61,576 bases of DNA from Lachnospiraceae bacterium (GCA_024692905.1 JAILLY010000026.1:1-61576), one strand, 5' to 3'; numbered from the stretch's first letter, positions 26,878-36,857 are shown. Numbers and translations: made by a program. Notes: a model not told the origin generated them from the sequence alone.

Positions 26878-28344
26878 TCACAGATCTTCGGCGGTGATCT
26901 CCATGAGGATGCTGCTGGCACTCTCATTTTCCTCGCCGATCTCGTAAACGAGGCGGTTTGCCTGGTTGGAAATGACCTGTTCAAAGTAATTGCGCACCGA
27001 GCGGGCATTGCCGAAGTTGATCCCTTCGTAATACCGAAGCTGGGAGATGCGGTTTAATATGTACGGACGCAGGGCGGGATTTACGGTGTAATCCTGCTCC
27101 CTGCAGCCTGCGAGGAATATCTCCGTAAGTTCCTCATCCGAATAATCCTCGAAATAGATATATTTATTGAACCGTGATTTGAGTCCGGGATTTGAGTTTA
27201 TGAACCTCTCCATAAGATCAGGATACCCCGCGACGATCACGACGAGCCTGTCCCTGTTATCCTCCATGAGCTTAAGGAGGGTATCGATCGCTTCCTGTCC
27301 GTAATCACCTTCGCGCTCACTCACGAGGGTATATGCTTCATCGATGAACAGTACACCGTCAAGCGCAGCCTCGACAACTTCGTGTACCTTCGGTGCCGTC
27401 TGTCCCATATATCCGGCGACCAGACCCGAGCGGTCTGTCTCGACAAGCTGTCCTTTCTTAAGTATCCCGAGAGAATAATACGCCTGGGCTATCTTACGGG
27501 CGATCGTTGTCTTGCCTGTTCCCGGATTGCCCGTAAAGACCATATGGCGCGATATCTCGGTAGCTTTAAGCCCGCGCTTTTCACGGAGCTTCTGTACCAT
27601 CATAAGGTTGACCATATCATGGACTTCCTTCTTTACGGAATAAAGCCCGATGAGTGAGTCGACTTCCGTGAGTATATCCCTTACATCCTTCTTCTCGTCG
27701 TTGCTTTCGATGGTAAACAGAGTTGCATTCTCAAGTTCGACCTGCTCGCGAAGTGTAAGCTGTCTGCCGTCATGTCCGGATGAACGTTCGGAGTTTTTGA
27801 CTCCGGGGATCACTATGTTGGCACTCTTGTATACGGTATCTCCGTCCGTCAGTTCGTCATTTTCCTCGATCTGGCCGATAAACTGCATGCACAGGTTTGA
27901 AAAATGCTGAAGGAGCATAACGGGATACTGGAGCCGCATACAGTCGCAGTTGATAACAAGGTTGCCTATGAGCGCAAACGTATCCACCAGTTCCCTGGCA
28001 CTCACGAGATAGCATTTGCCTCCCATGTTCGCATCCTTCTCGGCATGGGCAACGACCTGAAGGCTCTTTGGAACGTGTCTTAATATACTGTCTTCACCGA
28101 TTATGTTATCGCCGAAATTCTTCTTAAGGATATCCTCGTCCACCAGTATCTGGAAGCTGACGTTTATGGTCATTATCTCGGCATCCGACATGGCGCCGTC
28201 GCTTCGTGCGAGAAAATAAGCCAGATTGAGGGCTTCGTCCCTGAATGTGTCATACAGTGCATCGGGGTCCTGTTTGTTTGATTCTCCGCCGTACATTGTA
28301 CATATGTCACGGCATTTTTTAAGTGCGGCAAATGCTGCGTTCAT
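26878..28344 (-). CDS. AAA+ ATPase of CbbX/SpoVK type with TerB-like N-terminus
   Basis: A 488-aa protein. The AAA module (about residues 225-480) matches CbbX/SpoVK/EccA-type ATPases: LIGLYSVKKEVHDMVNL, Walker A GNPGTGKTT, GYMGQTAPK pore-loop region, Walker B GVLFIDEAYTL, sensor and RFNKYIYFEDY. The N-terminal 200 residues are not a standard domain; ARSDGAMSDAEIMTIN looks like the acidic turn of TerB-like folds. It lies 4 nt downstream of the GNAT gene (same operon) and upstream of carD. Target unknown; the SpoVK role in sporulation should not be assumed. Confidence 0.88.
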   Translation of the reverse strand: MNAAFAALKKCRDICTMYGGESNKQDPDALYDTFRDEALNLAYFLARSDGAMSDAEIMTINVSFQILVDEDILKKNFGDNIIGEDSILRHVPKSLQVVAHAEKDANMGGKCYLVSARELVDTFALIGNLVINCDCMRLQYPVMLLQHFSNLCMQFIGQIEENDELTDGDTVYKSANIVIPGVKNSERSSGHDGRQLTLREQVELENATLFTIESNDEKKDVRDILTEVDSLIGLYSVKKEVHDMVNLMMVQKLREKRGLKATEISRHMVFTGNPGTGKTTIARKIAQAYYSLGILKKGQLVETDRSGLVAGYMGQTAPKVHEVVEAALDGVLFIDEAYTLVSEREGDYGQEAIDTLLKLMEDNRDRLVVIVAGYPDLMERFINSNPGLKSRFNKYIYFEDYSDEELTEIFLAGCREQDYTVNPALRPYILNRISQLRYYEGINFGNARSVRNYFEQVISNQANRLVYEIGEENESASSILMEITAEDL

Positions 28345-28348
28345 GTTT

Positions 28349-29275
28349 TTATAATCCCCTTATATACCGTAAAAAATCTTCGCCGTTAAGGCACACATCT
28401 TCATTATACTTAAATCCCAGCCGTTCGCAGAGCCTGACGGAAATATCATTCCCGGGCTGCACGAAGCAGTTTAACGACTTCATGCCGAGCACATCCCGCG
28501 CATAGCCGATTATCGCGCTGCAGGCCTCGGTCGCATAACCTATTCCCTGCCGGTCCTTCTCTATGACGTATCCGAGTTCGGCGTCATCATAACCTTCACG
28601 TCCGGTCACACCGGCCCGCCCGACGATCCTGCAGGTATCCTTCTCGATCACGAGCCACAGTCCGTAGCCGCAGAATTCATACATATTCCGGATATAATCC
28701 TTCGTATATTCGACTTCCCGCGCGCGGTCTTCATAAAGCGGCTCCATATACTTAGTGATCCCGTCGCCTTCATATATCTCATACAGCCTGTCGACATCGG
28801 CAACAGTCATCTCGCGGAGTATAAGCCGATCAGTCTTCAGTATCGTCCATGGCAGATGCCTGGAGCGCTCATACATTTTTATGATGAAGTCCGCATCTAT
28901 CTCGTCAAAACCCTGTATCACGCACCGGGGAGCGTTGCCTTCATCATAATGCAGCCTGATATCCGGCTCCGCATCACCTTCATCCGGCCTTATATCGCAG
29001 AAGCAGTAGCCGATGCGGTATGAGCCCGCAAGGCTGACACCCCGGTCACAGTCGGTGAGTATGAATGAATGCTCCGGGTTCCCGTTGCTCAGTGCTTCGT
29101 GAAATATAGCCGGTTCAAGAGGGAGCAGACCATAAGTTACCGTTCCTTCGGACGGTTCCGCATCACCGGTCACAGTCACCGGTACGAGCGTGGTCCCCGT
29201 CATCATGACATCCGCAAGCACGCGGTCAAGATACGGATATGAATGATCCTTAAAAACCGTGATCAGGTATTTCAT
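28349..29275 (-). CDS. GNAT-family N-acetyltransferase with N-terminal extension
   Basis: A 308-aa protein. The C-terminal 170 residues are a RimJ/RimL-like GNAT domain (TDRLILREMTVADVDRLYEIY, ELGYVIEKDRQGIGYATEA with the acetyl-CoA loop, LNCFVQPGNDISVRLCERLGF). The first 130 residues are a separate, unassigned domain. The frame is open up to an ATG at 29317, but there is no ribosome site there; the ATG at 29275 has GGAG about 11 nt upstream and gives the more natural start MKYLITVF. The substrate is not deducible. The AAA+ gene follows after 4 nt. Confidence 0.85.
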   Translation of the reverse strand: MKYLITVFKDHSYPYLDRVLADVMMTGTTLVPVTVTGDAEPSEGTVTYGLLPLEPAIFHEALSNGNPEHSFILTDCDRGVSLAGSYRIGYCFCDIRPDEGDAEPDIRLHYDEGNAPRCVIQGFDEIDADFIIKMYERSRHLPWTILKTDRLILREMTVADVDRLYEIYEGDGITKYMEPLYEDRAREVEYTKDYIRNMYEFCGYGLWLVIEKDTCRIVGRAGVTGREGYDDAELGYVIEKDRQGIGYATEACSAIIGYARDVLGMKSLNCFVQPGNDISVRLCERLGFKYNEDVCLNGEDFLRYIRGL

Positions 29276-29393
29276 CGGCCGTCGTTCTCCGTCATTTAAC
29301 GAATGGTCCCACGGCATGCCCGTGCTTATTCGAACGGGTGCACATAGATATATAGATTATACATCATGTCCTGTGGTTCTGTCACATGTTTTA

Positions 29394-29402
29394 TGCTATA
29401 CT
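29394..29402 (+). promoter_or_regulatory. Extended -10 promoter of deoC
   Basis: TG-C-TATACT at 29394-29402, 44 nt before the ATG; no good -35, as usual for extended -10 promoters. Confidence 0.55.
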
Positions 29403-29445
29403 CATTAATGTGTTTTTAAGGGACTTTTGATAAGGAGGATACATC

Positions 29446-30105
29446 ATGACCAATGAAGAATTACTCGCCCACGTGGATCATACGATACTGAAACCGGATA
29501 CGACATGGGAGCAGATAAAGGAACTGTGCGACGATGCGATAAGTTTCAAAACCGCATCGGTATGTGTTCCGCCCTGCTATGTCGGGCGCATTCATGAAAC
29601 ATACGGGAATAAGATAAACATATGTACAGTCATCGGATTCCCGCTCGGTTATGCGGTGACTGAGGCCAAGGTCTGCGAAACCGGGCATGCCGTGGAAGAG
29701 GGCGCGCGTGAGATCGATATGGTCATAAACATCTGCGATGTAAAGAACGGCAGGTGGGATGCGGTGGAAGCCGAGATAAAGGCCGTAAAGGAAGCCTGCA
29801 GAGGGAATATACTTAAGGTCATCATTGAGACCTGCTACCTTACAGAGGACGAGAAGGTGAGGTTATGCGGTATCGTGACAGACGCCGGTGCCGATTATAT
29901 CAAGACATCGACCGGTTTCGGAACGGCGGGTGCAACGCATGAAGACATTAAGCTTTTTAAGGAACATATCGGCCCTTTGGTTAAGATCAAGGCTGCGGGA
30001 GGCATTACAGACCTTGAGGATATGGAACGCTACCTTGCGGACGGCTGCGACCGTATAGGCACTTCCAGAGCAGTAGGGATTATAAAAAAGCAGTCCGAAA
30101 GATAA
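29446..30105 (+). CDS. deoC: Deoxyribose-phosphate aldolase
   Basis: Cleaves 2-deoxyribose 5-phosphate to glyceraldehyde 3-phosphate and acetaldehyde in deoxynucleoside breakdown. The 219-aa length is normal for bacterial DeoC. Seen: DHTILKPD near the start, CTVIGFPLG, the acidic residue in EIDMVIN, the Schiff-base lysine in ADYIKTSTGFG and the second lysine in VKIKAAGGI. AAGGAGG precedes the ATG. No other deo gene is adjacent. The CIRCE operator of clpB begins on the base after its stop codon, and no terminator separates the two genes. Confidence 0.96.
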   Translation: MTNEELLAHVDHTILKPDTTWEQIKELCDDAISFKTASVCVPPCYVGRIHETYGNKINICTVIGFPLGYAVTEAKVCETGHAVEEGAREIDMVINICDVKNGRWDAVEAEIKAVKEACRGNILKVIIETCYLTEDEKVRLCGIVTDAGADYIKTSTGFGTAGATHEDIKLFKEHIGPLVKIKAAGGITDLEDMERYLADGCDRIGTSRAVGIIKKQSER

Positions 30106-30132
30106 TTAGCACTCACCCTTGACGAGTGCTAA
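30106..30132. promoter_or_regulatory. CIRCE operator (HrcA site) of clpB
   Basis: TTAGCACTC-N9-GAGTGCTAA, a perfect match to the CIRCE consensus bound by the HrcA heat-shock repressor. It overlaps the -35 of the clpB promoter. Confidence 0.95.
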
Positions 30133-30147
30133 CAATTGTGTTATAAC
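30119..30147 (+). promoter_or_regulatory. Sigma-A promoter of clpB, inside CIRCE
   Basis: TTGACG (30119-30124), 17-nt spacer, TATAAC (30142-30147). HrcA on the CIRCE would cover the -35 and block it. Confidence 0.8.
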
Positions 30148-30215
30148 AAGATCAGAAAGTGAAAAAGCCGTCGCGTTTATACGTAAGGCTGTATTGCTTT
30201 CTGATCTTTTATTTA
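30148..30215 (+). promoter_or_regulatory. Terminator-like hairpin in the clpB leader
   Basis: AAGATCAGAAAG (30148-30159) and CTTTCTGATCTT (30197-30208) form a 12-bp perfect stem around a 37-nt loop that has its own short pairings (AGCC / GGCT), and the stem is followed by TTTTATTT. It lies between the promoter and the clpB ATG at 30239, as an attenuator or stabilising 5' structure would. Confidence 0.6.
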
Positions 30216-30238
30216 CATGAGAAAAGGGGTGAGGATTT

Positions 30239-32821
30239 ATGGATATCAGTTTATTTACGGTTAAGAGCCGGGAGGCATTAAATGACGTTGAAAAGATAGC
30301 GATGGATAACGGCAACCAGGAGATGGTTGAAGCACACCTTCTCTATGCACTTCTGTCGCAGGAGGACGGGCTTATCCCGAAGATGATAGAGAAGATGGAA
30401 ATAAATCTTCCCTATTTTAAAAACGCAGTCCAAAAGATCATAGACGGCAGGCCCAAGGTGCAGGGAGGCAAGCGTTACTGGAGCCAGGCGCTTAACGATG
30501 CGGTATTGTCGGCCGAGAAGGAGCTTAAACTGTTCGGTGATGAATATGTGTCGGTTGAGCATATAATGTTATCGCTCATTGCCCATCCAGATAAGGAGTT
30601 AAAGGCATTGTTTGCCGAATTCGGGATAACGAGGGAGCGTTTTCTTCAGGCGCTTCAGGCGGTGCGCGGCAACCAGAGGGTTTCGGGCGATAATCCCGAG
30701 GCTACTTATGACACCCTTGAAAAGTACGGCGTTGAGCTCGTGAGCCGTGCCGTTGCCCAGAAGATGGATCCTGTCATAGGAAGGGATGAAGAGATAAGGA
30801 ACGTTATCAGGATACTGTCAAGGAAGACCAAGAATAATCCCGTACTCATAGGTGAACCCGGTGTAGGCAAGACTGCGGTCGTTGAAGGGCTTGCACAGAG
30901 GATAGCAGGGGGTGATGTGCCCGATAACCTTAAGGATAAGAAGATATTCTCGCTTGACATGGGCGCTCTTGTGGCGGGCGCAAAGTACAGGGGTGAGTTT
31001 GAGGAGCGTTTAAAGGCTGTACTCGAGGACGTAAAACAGTCAGACGGTGAGATAATATTGTTCATTGATGAACTGCACCTTATAGTCGGGGCCGGCAAGA
31101 CCGATGGGGCAATGGATGCCGGAAATATGCTAAAGCCGATGCTTGCGCGCGGTGAACTCCATTGCATAGGAGCAACGACTCTTGATGAATACCGTCAGTA
31201 TATCGAGAAGGATGCTGCTCTTGAACGCCGTTTCCAGCCTGTAATGGTAGATGAACCTTCGGTGGATGAGACGGTTTCCATTCTGAGGGGCCTTAAGGAA
31301 AGATATGAGAACTATCATCATGTCAAGATAACCGATTCGGCCCTGGTTTCGGCAGCGGTCCTGTCGCACCGGTATATTTCCGACAGGTTCCTTCCCGATA
31401 AGGCGATCGACCTCGTTGATGAGGCCTGCGCACTTATAAAGACCGAGCTTAATTCCAAGCCGACCGAGATAGATGAACTTGAGCGTAAGGTATCACAACT
31501 TAAGATAGAAGCGGAGGCACTTAAGAAGGAAAACGACAGGCTGAGTTCGGAGAGGCTTGAAGCACTGAGCAAAGAACTTGCCGAGAAGACCGAAGAACTT
31601 ACCAACCGGACGGCCCAGTGGGAGAATGAGAAGCAGTCTCTCGGTAAGCTGCAGGATCTGCGCCAGCAGATAGAGGATGCCGGAAACGAACTTGCCATAG
31701 CCCAGAGGCAGGGTGACTATACCCGCGCCGGCGAACTCCAGTATGATATAATCCCGAGGCTTAAGCAGACGCTTGAAAATGAGGAGAAGCAGGTAAAGTC
31801 AGGCGAAGGGACTTTGGTACATGAATGTGTTTCGGATGAGGAGATAGCAAGGATCATTTCCCGCTGGACCGGGATACCCGTTGCAAAACTGACCGAGTCC
31901 GAACGCAGTAAGACTCTGCATCTTGACGAGGAACTCCATAAGCGCGTGATCGGCCAGGATGAAGCAGTCACAAAGGTTACCGAGGCTATAATAAGGAGCA
32001 GGGCAGGTATAAAGGATCCGACTAAGCCTATAGGATCGTTTCTGTTCCTCGGCCCCACGGGTGTGGGAAAGACCGAACTTGCAAAGTCACTGGCTCAAAG
32101 CCTCTTTGATGATGAGAACAACATGGTGCGTATCGATATGTCCGAGTATATGGAGAAATTCTCGGTATCAAGGCTTATCGGAGCCCCTCCCGGATACGTC
32201 GGTTACGAAGAAGGCGGCCAGCTTACCGAAGCCGTCAGGCGTAAGCCTTATTCCGTTGTGCTCTTTGATGAGATCGAGAAGGCACATCCCGATGTGTTCA
32301 ACGTGCTCCTTCAGGTTCTTGATGACGGGCGTATCACGGATTCACAGGGAAGGACGGTTGACTTTAAGAATACAATACTCATTATGACGAGTAATATAGG
32401 ATCCGGATATCTTCTCGAGGGCATAGACGAAAACGGTGAGATAAAGGAAGAGTCACAGAAGCTCGTGCTTGAAGATCTGAGGGCTCATTTCAGGCCGGAA
32501 TTCCTTAACCGTCTTGATGAAACGATAATGTTCAGGCCGTTAACGAAGGATAATATAGGAGGTATCATCGGACTGCTCATTGATGACCTGAATTCAAGGC
32601 TTTCCGAACGTAATCTTTCGATAAGGTTAAGCGAAGAAGCAAAGAAACACATTGCGGATAACGGATACGATCCTGTATACGGTGCAAGACCTCTTAAGAG
32701 ATATCTGCAGAAGACGGTAGAGACACTCAGTGCAAGGCTGATCCTTAAGGGAGATGTGGATGAAGGAGGAACCATACTGATAGATGTTAAAGACGGTGAA
32801 CTGACCGCGGGCACAGAGTAA
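30239..32821 (+). CDS. clpB: ATP-dependent disaggregase ClpB
   Basis: Hexameric Hsp100 chaperone that, with DnaK, pulls proteins out of aggregates. The 860-aa length is standard. Domains: N-domain (1 to about 145), first AAA+ (Walker [14 protein letters not shown], about residue 205; Walker [10 protein letters not shown]), long coiled-coil middle domain (about 400-525, which sets ClpB apart from ClpA/ClpC), second AAA+ (Walker [35 protein letters not shown]-type pore loop as [13 protein letters not shown]). No ClpP-docking loop is seen. GGGGTGAGG precedes the ATG. Under CIRCE/HrcA control with a hairpin in its leader. Confidence 0.97.
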   Translation: MDISLFTVKSREALNDVEKIAMDNGNQEMVEAHLLYALLSQEDGLIPKMIEKMEINLPYFKNAVQKIIDGRPKVQGGKRYWSQALNDAVLSAEKELKLFGDEYVSVEHIMLSLIAHPDKELKALFAEFGITRERFLQALQAVRGNQRVSGDNPEATYDTLEKYGVELVSRAVAQKMDPVIGRDEEIRNVIRILSRKTKNNPVLIGEPGVGKTAVVEGLAQRIAGGDVPDNLKDKKIFSLDMGALVAGAKYRGEFEERLKAVLEDVKQSDGEIILFIDELHLIVGAGKTDGAMDAGNMLKPMLARGELHCIGATTLDEYRQYIEKDAALERRFQPVMVDEPSVDETVSILRGLKERYENYHHVKITDSALVSAAVLSHRYISDRFLPDKAIDLVDEACALIKTELNSKPTEIDELERKVSQLKIEAEALKKENDRLSSERLEALSKELAEKTEELTNRTAQWENEKQSLGKLQDLRQQIEDAGNELAIAQRQGDYTRAGELQYDIIPRLKQTLENEEKQVKSGEGTLVHECVSDEEIARIISRWTGIPVAKLTESERSKTLHLDEELHKRVIGQDEAVTKVTEAIIRSRAGIKDPTKPIGSFLFLGPTGVGKTELAKSLAQSLFDDENNMVRIDMSEYMEKFSVSRLIGAPPGYVGYEEGGQLTEAVRRKPYSVVLFDEIEKAHPDVFNVLLQVLDDGRITDSQGRTVDFKNTILIMTSNIGSGYLLEGIDENGEIKEESQKLVLEDLRAHFRPEFLNRLDETIMFRPLTKDNIGGIIGLLIDDLNSRLSERNLSIRLSEEAKKHIADNGYDPVYGARPLKRYLQKTVETLSARLILKGDVDEGGTILIDVKDGELTAGTE

Positions 32822-32831
32822 GTGTTAAGTT

Positions 32832-33395
32832 CTATCTGCTGCGGGTGATAAGGCGTACGAGCAGAGGAGTTGCGATCACTGCGACAGCTATGCCTATCGC
32901 AGCCTGGAGAAGGCTGAATGCAAGCCCTCCGGAAGCGTATATGACGGCCGATTGGACCGCTGAGCGGTTCAGCCGGCCGTTTTCGTATATGAAAGATATG
33001 GCGGAATAGATGAAGTATCCCGCCGCCATCACCGTTTCGCCAGCCGCACCCGAGACGGATACGTTGATATATGAATATCTGTCGGGGATATGGTTGCGCG
33101 TGAGAAGTTTATAACATACCGCGGTCGCGGTTGCCATTAAAGCCTTTATGACAAAAGTAGCCGGAGCTATATGCGAATAGCCGTTTATAAGATCTGAAAG
33201 AGCCGATCCCGCCCCCGCTGCAAGCGCACCGTATACCGGTCCGAACAGTATACCGCTCGCAAGGGCGAACCCGTCCCCCAGATTTACGTACCTGCCATCG
33301 GGAGTCGGGAGCTTTATCATCATGGTCGCTATACAGGTCAGTGCCGCAAGCAGCAGCATGCTGACTTTCTTTTCGGAACTGCTGAGTCTGTTCAT
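32832..33395 (-). CDS. ECF transporter S component
   Basis: A 187-aa membrane protein with five to six segments. The pattern KLPTPDGRYVNLGDGFALASGILFG... (quoted only in part), GAGSALSDLINGY and FVIKALMA is that of ECF-type substrate-binding S components, which capture vitamins or their precursors and share an energising module coded elsewhere. The substrate cannot be assigned; pyridoxine- or thiamine-precursor S components are the nearest by eye. No clear ribosome site precedes the first ATG, so the start may be later. No riboswitch is visible in the 73 nt before the gene. Confidence 0.8.
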   Translation of the reverse strand: MNRLSSSEKKVSMLLLAALTCIATMMIKLPTPDGRYVNLGDGFALASGILFGPVYGALAAGAGSALSDLINGYSHIAPATFVIKALMATATAVCYKLLTRNHIPDRYSYINVSVSGAAGETVMAAGYFIYSAISFIYENGRLNRSAVQSAVIYASGGLAFSLLQAAIGIAVAVIATPLLVRLITRSR

Positions 33396-33440
33396 GGATT
33401 CATCATATCATATTACGAACTACCAAGAAAGTGATTATTA

Positions 33441-33449
33441 TGATATACT
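33441..33449 (+). promoter_or_regulatory. Extended -10 promoter of the GGDEF-GH13-kinase operon
   Basis: TG-A-TATACT at 33441-33449, 20 nt before the ATG at 33469; the leader would be very short, with GGGGTG just downstream as ribosome site. Confidence 0.4.
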
Positions 33450-33468
33450 TATGATCGGGGTGTAATAT

Positions 33469-34764
33469 ATGAAGCTTGTTCATATCAAACAGATCAGGGG
33501 CTCCAGGAGCCTGTACGGAACCTTTCTGTATATAACACTGTTCCCGCTCATACTGTTCGGGGTTGTACTTATGATATACAGTTCGGTCACTCTTACGCAA
33601 AATATCAGGGCTGAAGTAAGCAACAATCTACGCAATGTCGGTGTTGCGGTGCTGTCTGCATATGACGTGTCATATGAAGGCGATTATAATGTCATGATAG
33701 TCGACGGGAATGTGGAATTCTATAAGGGTGACACGTTTTTAAGCAATGATCATACATTGCTTGACAGCATAAAGAATGACACGGGAGTCGAGATATCGAT
33801 GTTCTTTTATGATACCCGTGTACTTACAACGATAACCGACGATACCGGCAGACGGTTTGTAAATACAGGAGCAAATGCGACCATATTGAATACCGTCGTG
33901 GGTAAGCGTACGAGCAGCTTCTTCAGCAATGTCTTTATCGGGAACGGGAGATATTTTGCTTATTATATGCCGATAATGAGCAAGGACGGACTTACGTGCC
34001 TCGGGATGATAGGTATGGCCACTCCGGCTGCCGGAGTAAGCACTATGGTCAGGAATTCCGTCATAAAGAATGTCCTTATAATGCTGTTGGCCCTCCTGGT
34101 GACGGCATGGTTCATTATGCATTTCTCTTCGGGTATCATCAGTATCATCAAGAAGATAATGAAGTTCTTATCCGAGATAGCCGAAGGCAATCTTTCGACC
34201 GAGCTCGATCCCATGGTCATTTCAAGACAGGATGAGATCGGTGAGATGGGAAGGCTTACCAATAAGCTTCGGGCATCACTGCGTAAGCTGATCGAGAGAG
34301 ATGCGCTCACCGGGATATATAACAGAAGATACGGTACCAAGAAGCTTGAGGAGATCATTTCCAGGGGAATACCCTATTCGGTAGCCATAGGTGATATCGA
34401 TTTCTTCAAGAAGTTTAACGATCAGTTCGGACATGATTGCGGCGATGCGGTGCTCATAGAAGTTGCCAAGACGCTTAGCGAGCATATGAGGAGCAGCGGA
34501 TTTGCCGCGAGATGGGGCGGTGAGGAATTCCTTCTCGTGTTTGAGAATATAAGCGGAATGTCCGCGACCGTAGCATCGGAGAGGCTCCTGGATGCGATCA
34601 GGGAACATCTTGTCGAGCATGAAGGCCAGTTCCATTTGGTCACCATGTCTTTCGGCGTGGTACAGGGGAGGCCGGAGCTTACCCTTGATGAAAACGTGAA
34701 TGCCGCGGACGAGAAACTGTATGAGGCCAAGGAAGGCGGAAGGAACCGCGTGGTCGGGGAATGA
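33469..34764 (+). CDS. Membrane diguanylate cyclase: Cache-type sensor, HAMP, GGDEF
   Basis: A 431-aa protein that should make cyclic-di-GMP from two GTP. Order: membrane segment (about 18-42), extracellular single-Cache-like sensor (about 45-200), second segment (about 203-223), HAMP linker (about 225-275), GGDEF domain with DALTGIYNRRYG, GDIDFFKKFND and the active-site variant GGEEF at 350-354. The GGEEF form is fully compatible with cyclase activity. The RxxD inhibitory site has lost its Asp (RSSG). First gene of an operon: the GH13 gene starts 14 nt after its stop. Confidence 0.92.
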   Translation: MKLVHIKQIRGSRSLYGTFLYITLFPLILFGVVLMIYSSVTLTQNIRAEVSNNLRNVGVAVLSAYDVSYEGDYNVMIVDGNVEFYKGDTFLSNDHTLLDSIKNDTGVEISMFFYDTRVLTTITDDTGRRFVNTGANATILNTVVGKRTSSFFSNVFIGNGRYFAYYMPIMSKDGLTCLGMIGMATPAAGVSTMVRNSVIKNVLIMLLALLVTAWFIMHFSSGIISIIKKIMKFLSEIAEGNLSTELDPMVISRQDEIGEMGRLTNKLRASLRKLIERDALTGIYNRRYGTKKLEEIISRGIPYSVAIGDIDFFKKFNDQFGHDCGDAVLIEVAKTLSEHMRSSGFAARWGGEEFLLVFENISGMSATVASERLLDAIREHLVEHEGQFHLVTMSFGVVQGRPELTLDENVNAADEKLYEAKEGGRNRVVGE

Positions 34765-34778
34765 CCGGGAGGTAGTTT

Positions 34779-36857
34779 ATGTATCATCAGCAGAGAGCGG
34801 TAGTACAGAGATGGGAACCCATAGATACGATAGCCGGATTTAAGGTAAGGCCGGGCCTGTTTGACAGGGCGGGAGCCAATTATATGTCCGGCGGAGTCAG
34901 TTTTACCGTTTATTCGGTGAATGCCACCTCATGTACCCTGTGTCTTTTTAAGCACCGTTCGGACAAGCCCTTTGCCAGGATTAAATATCCCGACAATTAC
35001 CGGATCGGGAAGGTTTTTTCCATGTTCGTATTCGACCTTGATATTGAAGATATCGAATATGCATACTGCTTCGACGGACCGTATGAACCCGAGAAGGGTC
35101 TTATATTTGACGAGGAACAGTATATCCTCGATCCGTATGCCCGTGCCGTTGCGGGTCAGAGCGTCTGGGGCGCCAAGTTCTCGGACGCGAAATTTTTTAA
35201 GGCCCGTGTCGTACATAATGACTTTGACTGGGGCGCCGAGGCATCACCTCATATAAGGATGCAGGATCTTATAATCTATGAGCTCCATGTCAGGAATTTC
35301 ACGATACATCCTTCGTCCGGAGTGGAAAATCCGGGAACGTTTGACGGGATACGCGAAAAGATACCGTATCTTAAGGAACTTGGCATAAACTGCGTTGAAC
35401 TCATGCCTGTATTTGAGTTCAATGAAATGCATAATTCCCGGGAGATAGACGGCAAGAAGCTTCTTGAGTGCTGGGGATATAACACTACCTGCTTCTTTGC
35501 GCCCAATACGGTATATGCGCACAGCGACGAATACAACCATGAGGGTAACGAATTAAAACGGCTTATAAAGGAACTCCACGACAACGGTATCGAGGTTATC
35601 CTTGACGTCGTGTTCAATCATACGGGAGAGGGGAACGAGAACGGTCCCTTCTTCTCATTCAAGGGACTTGACAACAATATATATTACATGCTGACTCCCG
35701 ACGGGAAGTATTATAATTTCAGCGGGTGCGGCAATACATTAAACTGTAACCATCCTATCGTCCAGCATCTTGTCAGGGAGTGCTTAAGGCACTGGACCAT
35801 CCATTACAGGGTCGACGGTTTCAGGTTCGATCTTGCCTCGATCCTCGGACGTAATGAAGACGGCTCACCCATGAGCAGGCCGCCTCTTATACAGAGCCTT
35901 GCTTTTGACCCCGCGCTCGGTGACATGAAACTTATTGCCGAGGCATGGGATGCCGGCGGACTGTATCAGGTCGGAAGGTTCCCGTCGTGGAACCGTTTCT
36001 CGGAATGGAACGGGATGTACCGTGATGATATGAGGAAGTTCCTTCGCGGTGATGATAATATGGCCGGCGCGGCGGCGATAAGGCTGACCGGGTCGCATGA
36101 TCTGTATCCTGAAAACATCGGAAGCAGAAATGCTTCGGTCAACTTCCTTTCCTGTCATGACGGATTTACACTTTATGATCTTTATTCATATAATGAGAAG
36201 CATAACGAGGCAAACGGATGGGACAATACGGACGGTGCCAATGACAATAACAGCTGGAACTGCGGCGTCGAGGGGCAGACGGACGATCCGGAGATAAGGA
36301 AGTTAAGGCACCGTATGGTAATGAACGCCTGCGTTGCCCTTATGATGAGCCGCGGGACTCCCATGTTCTATGCGGGTGATGAATTCGGAAATACGCAGTA
36401 CGGAAATAATAATGCCTACTGTCAGGATAATGAGGTATCATGGCTTGACTGGGATACGCTTAAGGCCAATTCAGATATATTCGAAGTGTTCAAGTTTATG
36501 ATAGCTTTCAGGAACAAGCATGTCGTGATACGAAGGAATCAGTCCAAATCCACGTATAACCTGCCCAAGGTAAGCAGTCACGGATATACTCCGTGGATGA
36601 ATGAGTACACCTGGGAGAGCAAACAGGTCGGCGTCATGTATGCCGGCAAGGTTGCGGGCAAGGATGATATCGTTTATGCATGTTTCAATTCATATTGGGA
36701 ACCGATCGAGATCACGGTGCCCGATATCCCGGGCCGTGACAGATGGGACGTCGTTCTTGATACCTACGCATATCCCGTCATCAAGAGAAAAAGGCTTACA
36801 TCACATAATTACACCATGGGACCGAGGAGTGCCATAGTATTGGAGTTCAAGGCATGA
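34779..36857 (+). CDS. Glycogen-debranching-type GH13 enzyme (isoamylase/GlgX-like)
   Basis: A 692-aa cytosolic enzyme that hydrolyses alpha-1,6 branches in glycogen or limit dextrins. N-terminal CBM48-like domain (about 20-160), then the GH13 barrel with all four motifs: DVVFNHTGEG, GFRFDLAS (nucleophile Asp), LIAEAWDAGG (acid Glu) and FLSCHDGFT. ELHVRNFT and CWGYNT are typical of GH13_11 debranching enzymes. No other glycogen gene is adjacent; instead it lies between a membrane diguanylate cyclase (14 nt upstream) and a kinase-REC-GGDEF protein (4-nt ATGA overlap downstream). The gene symbol glgX would fit but the GlgX/isoamylase choice is not settled. Confidence 0.92.
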   Translation: MYHQQRAVVQRWEPIDTIAGFKVRPGLFDRAGANYMSGGVSFTVYSVNATSCTLCLFKHRSDKPFARIKYPDNYRIGKVFSMFVFDLDIEDIEYAYCFDGPYEPEKGLIFDEEQYILDPYARAVAGQSVWGAKFSDAKFFKARVVHNDFDWGAEASPHIRMQDLIIYELHVRNFTIHPSSGVENPGTFDGIREKIPYLKELGINCVELMPVFEFNEMHNSREIDGKKLLECWGYNTTCFFAPNTVYAHSDEYNHEGNELKRLIKELHDNGIEVILDVVFNHTGEGNENGPFFSFKGLDNNIYYMLTPDGKYYNFSGCGNTLNCNHPIVQHLVRECLRHWTIHYRVDGFRFDLASILGRNEDGSPMSRPPLIQSLAFDPALGDMKLIAEAWDAGGLYQVGRFPSWNRFSEWNGMYRDDMRKFLRGDDNMAGAAAIRLTGSHDLYPENIGSRNASVNFLSCHDGFTLYDLYSYNEKHNEANGWDNTDGANDNNSWNCGVEGQTDDPEIRKLRHRMVMNACVALMMSRGTPMFYAGDEFGNTQYGNNNAYCQDNEVSWLDWDTLKANSDIFEVFKFMIAFRNKHVVIRRNQSKSTYNLPKVSSHGYTPWMNEYTWESKQVGVMYAGKVAGKDDIVYACFNSYWEPIEITVPDIPGRDRWDVVLDTYAYPVIKRKRLTSHNYTMGPRSAIVLEFKA

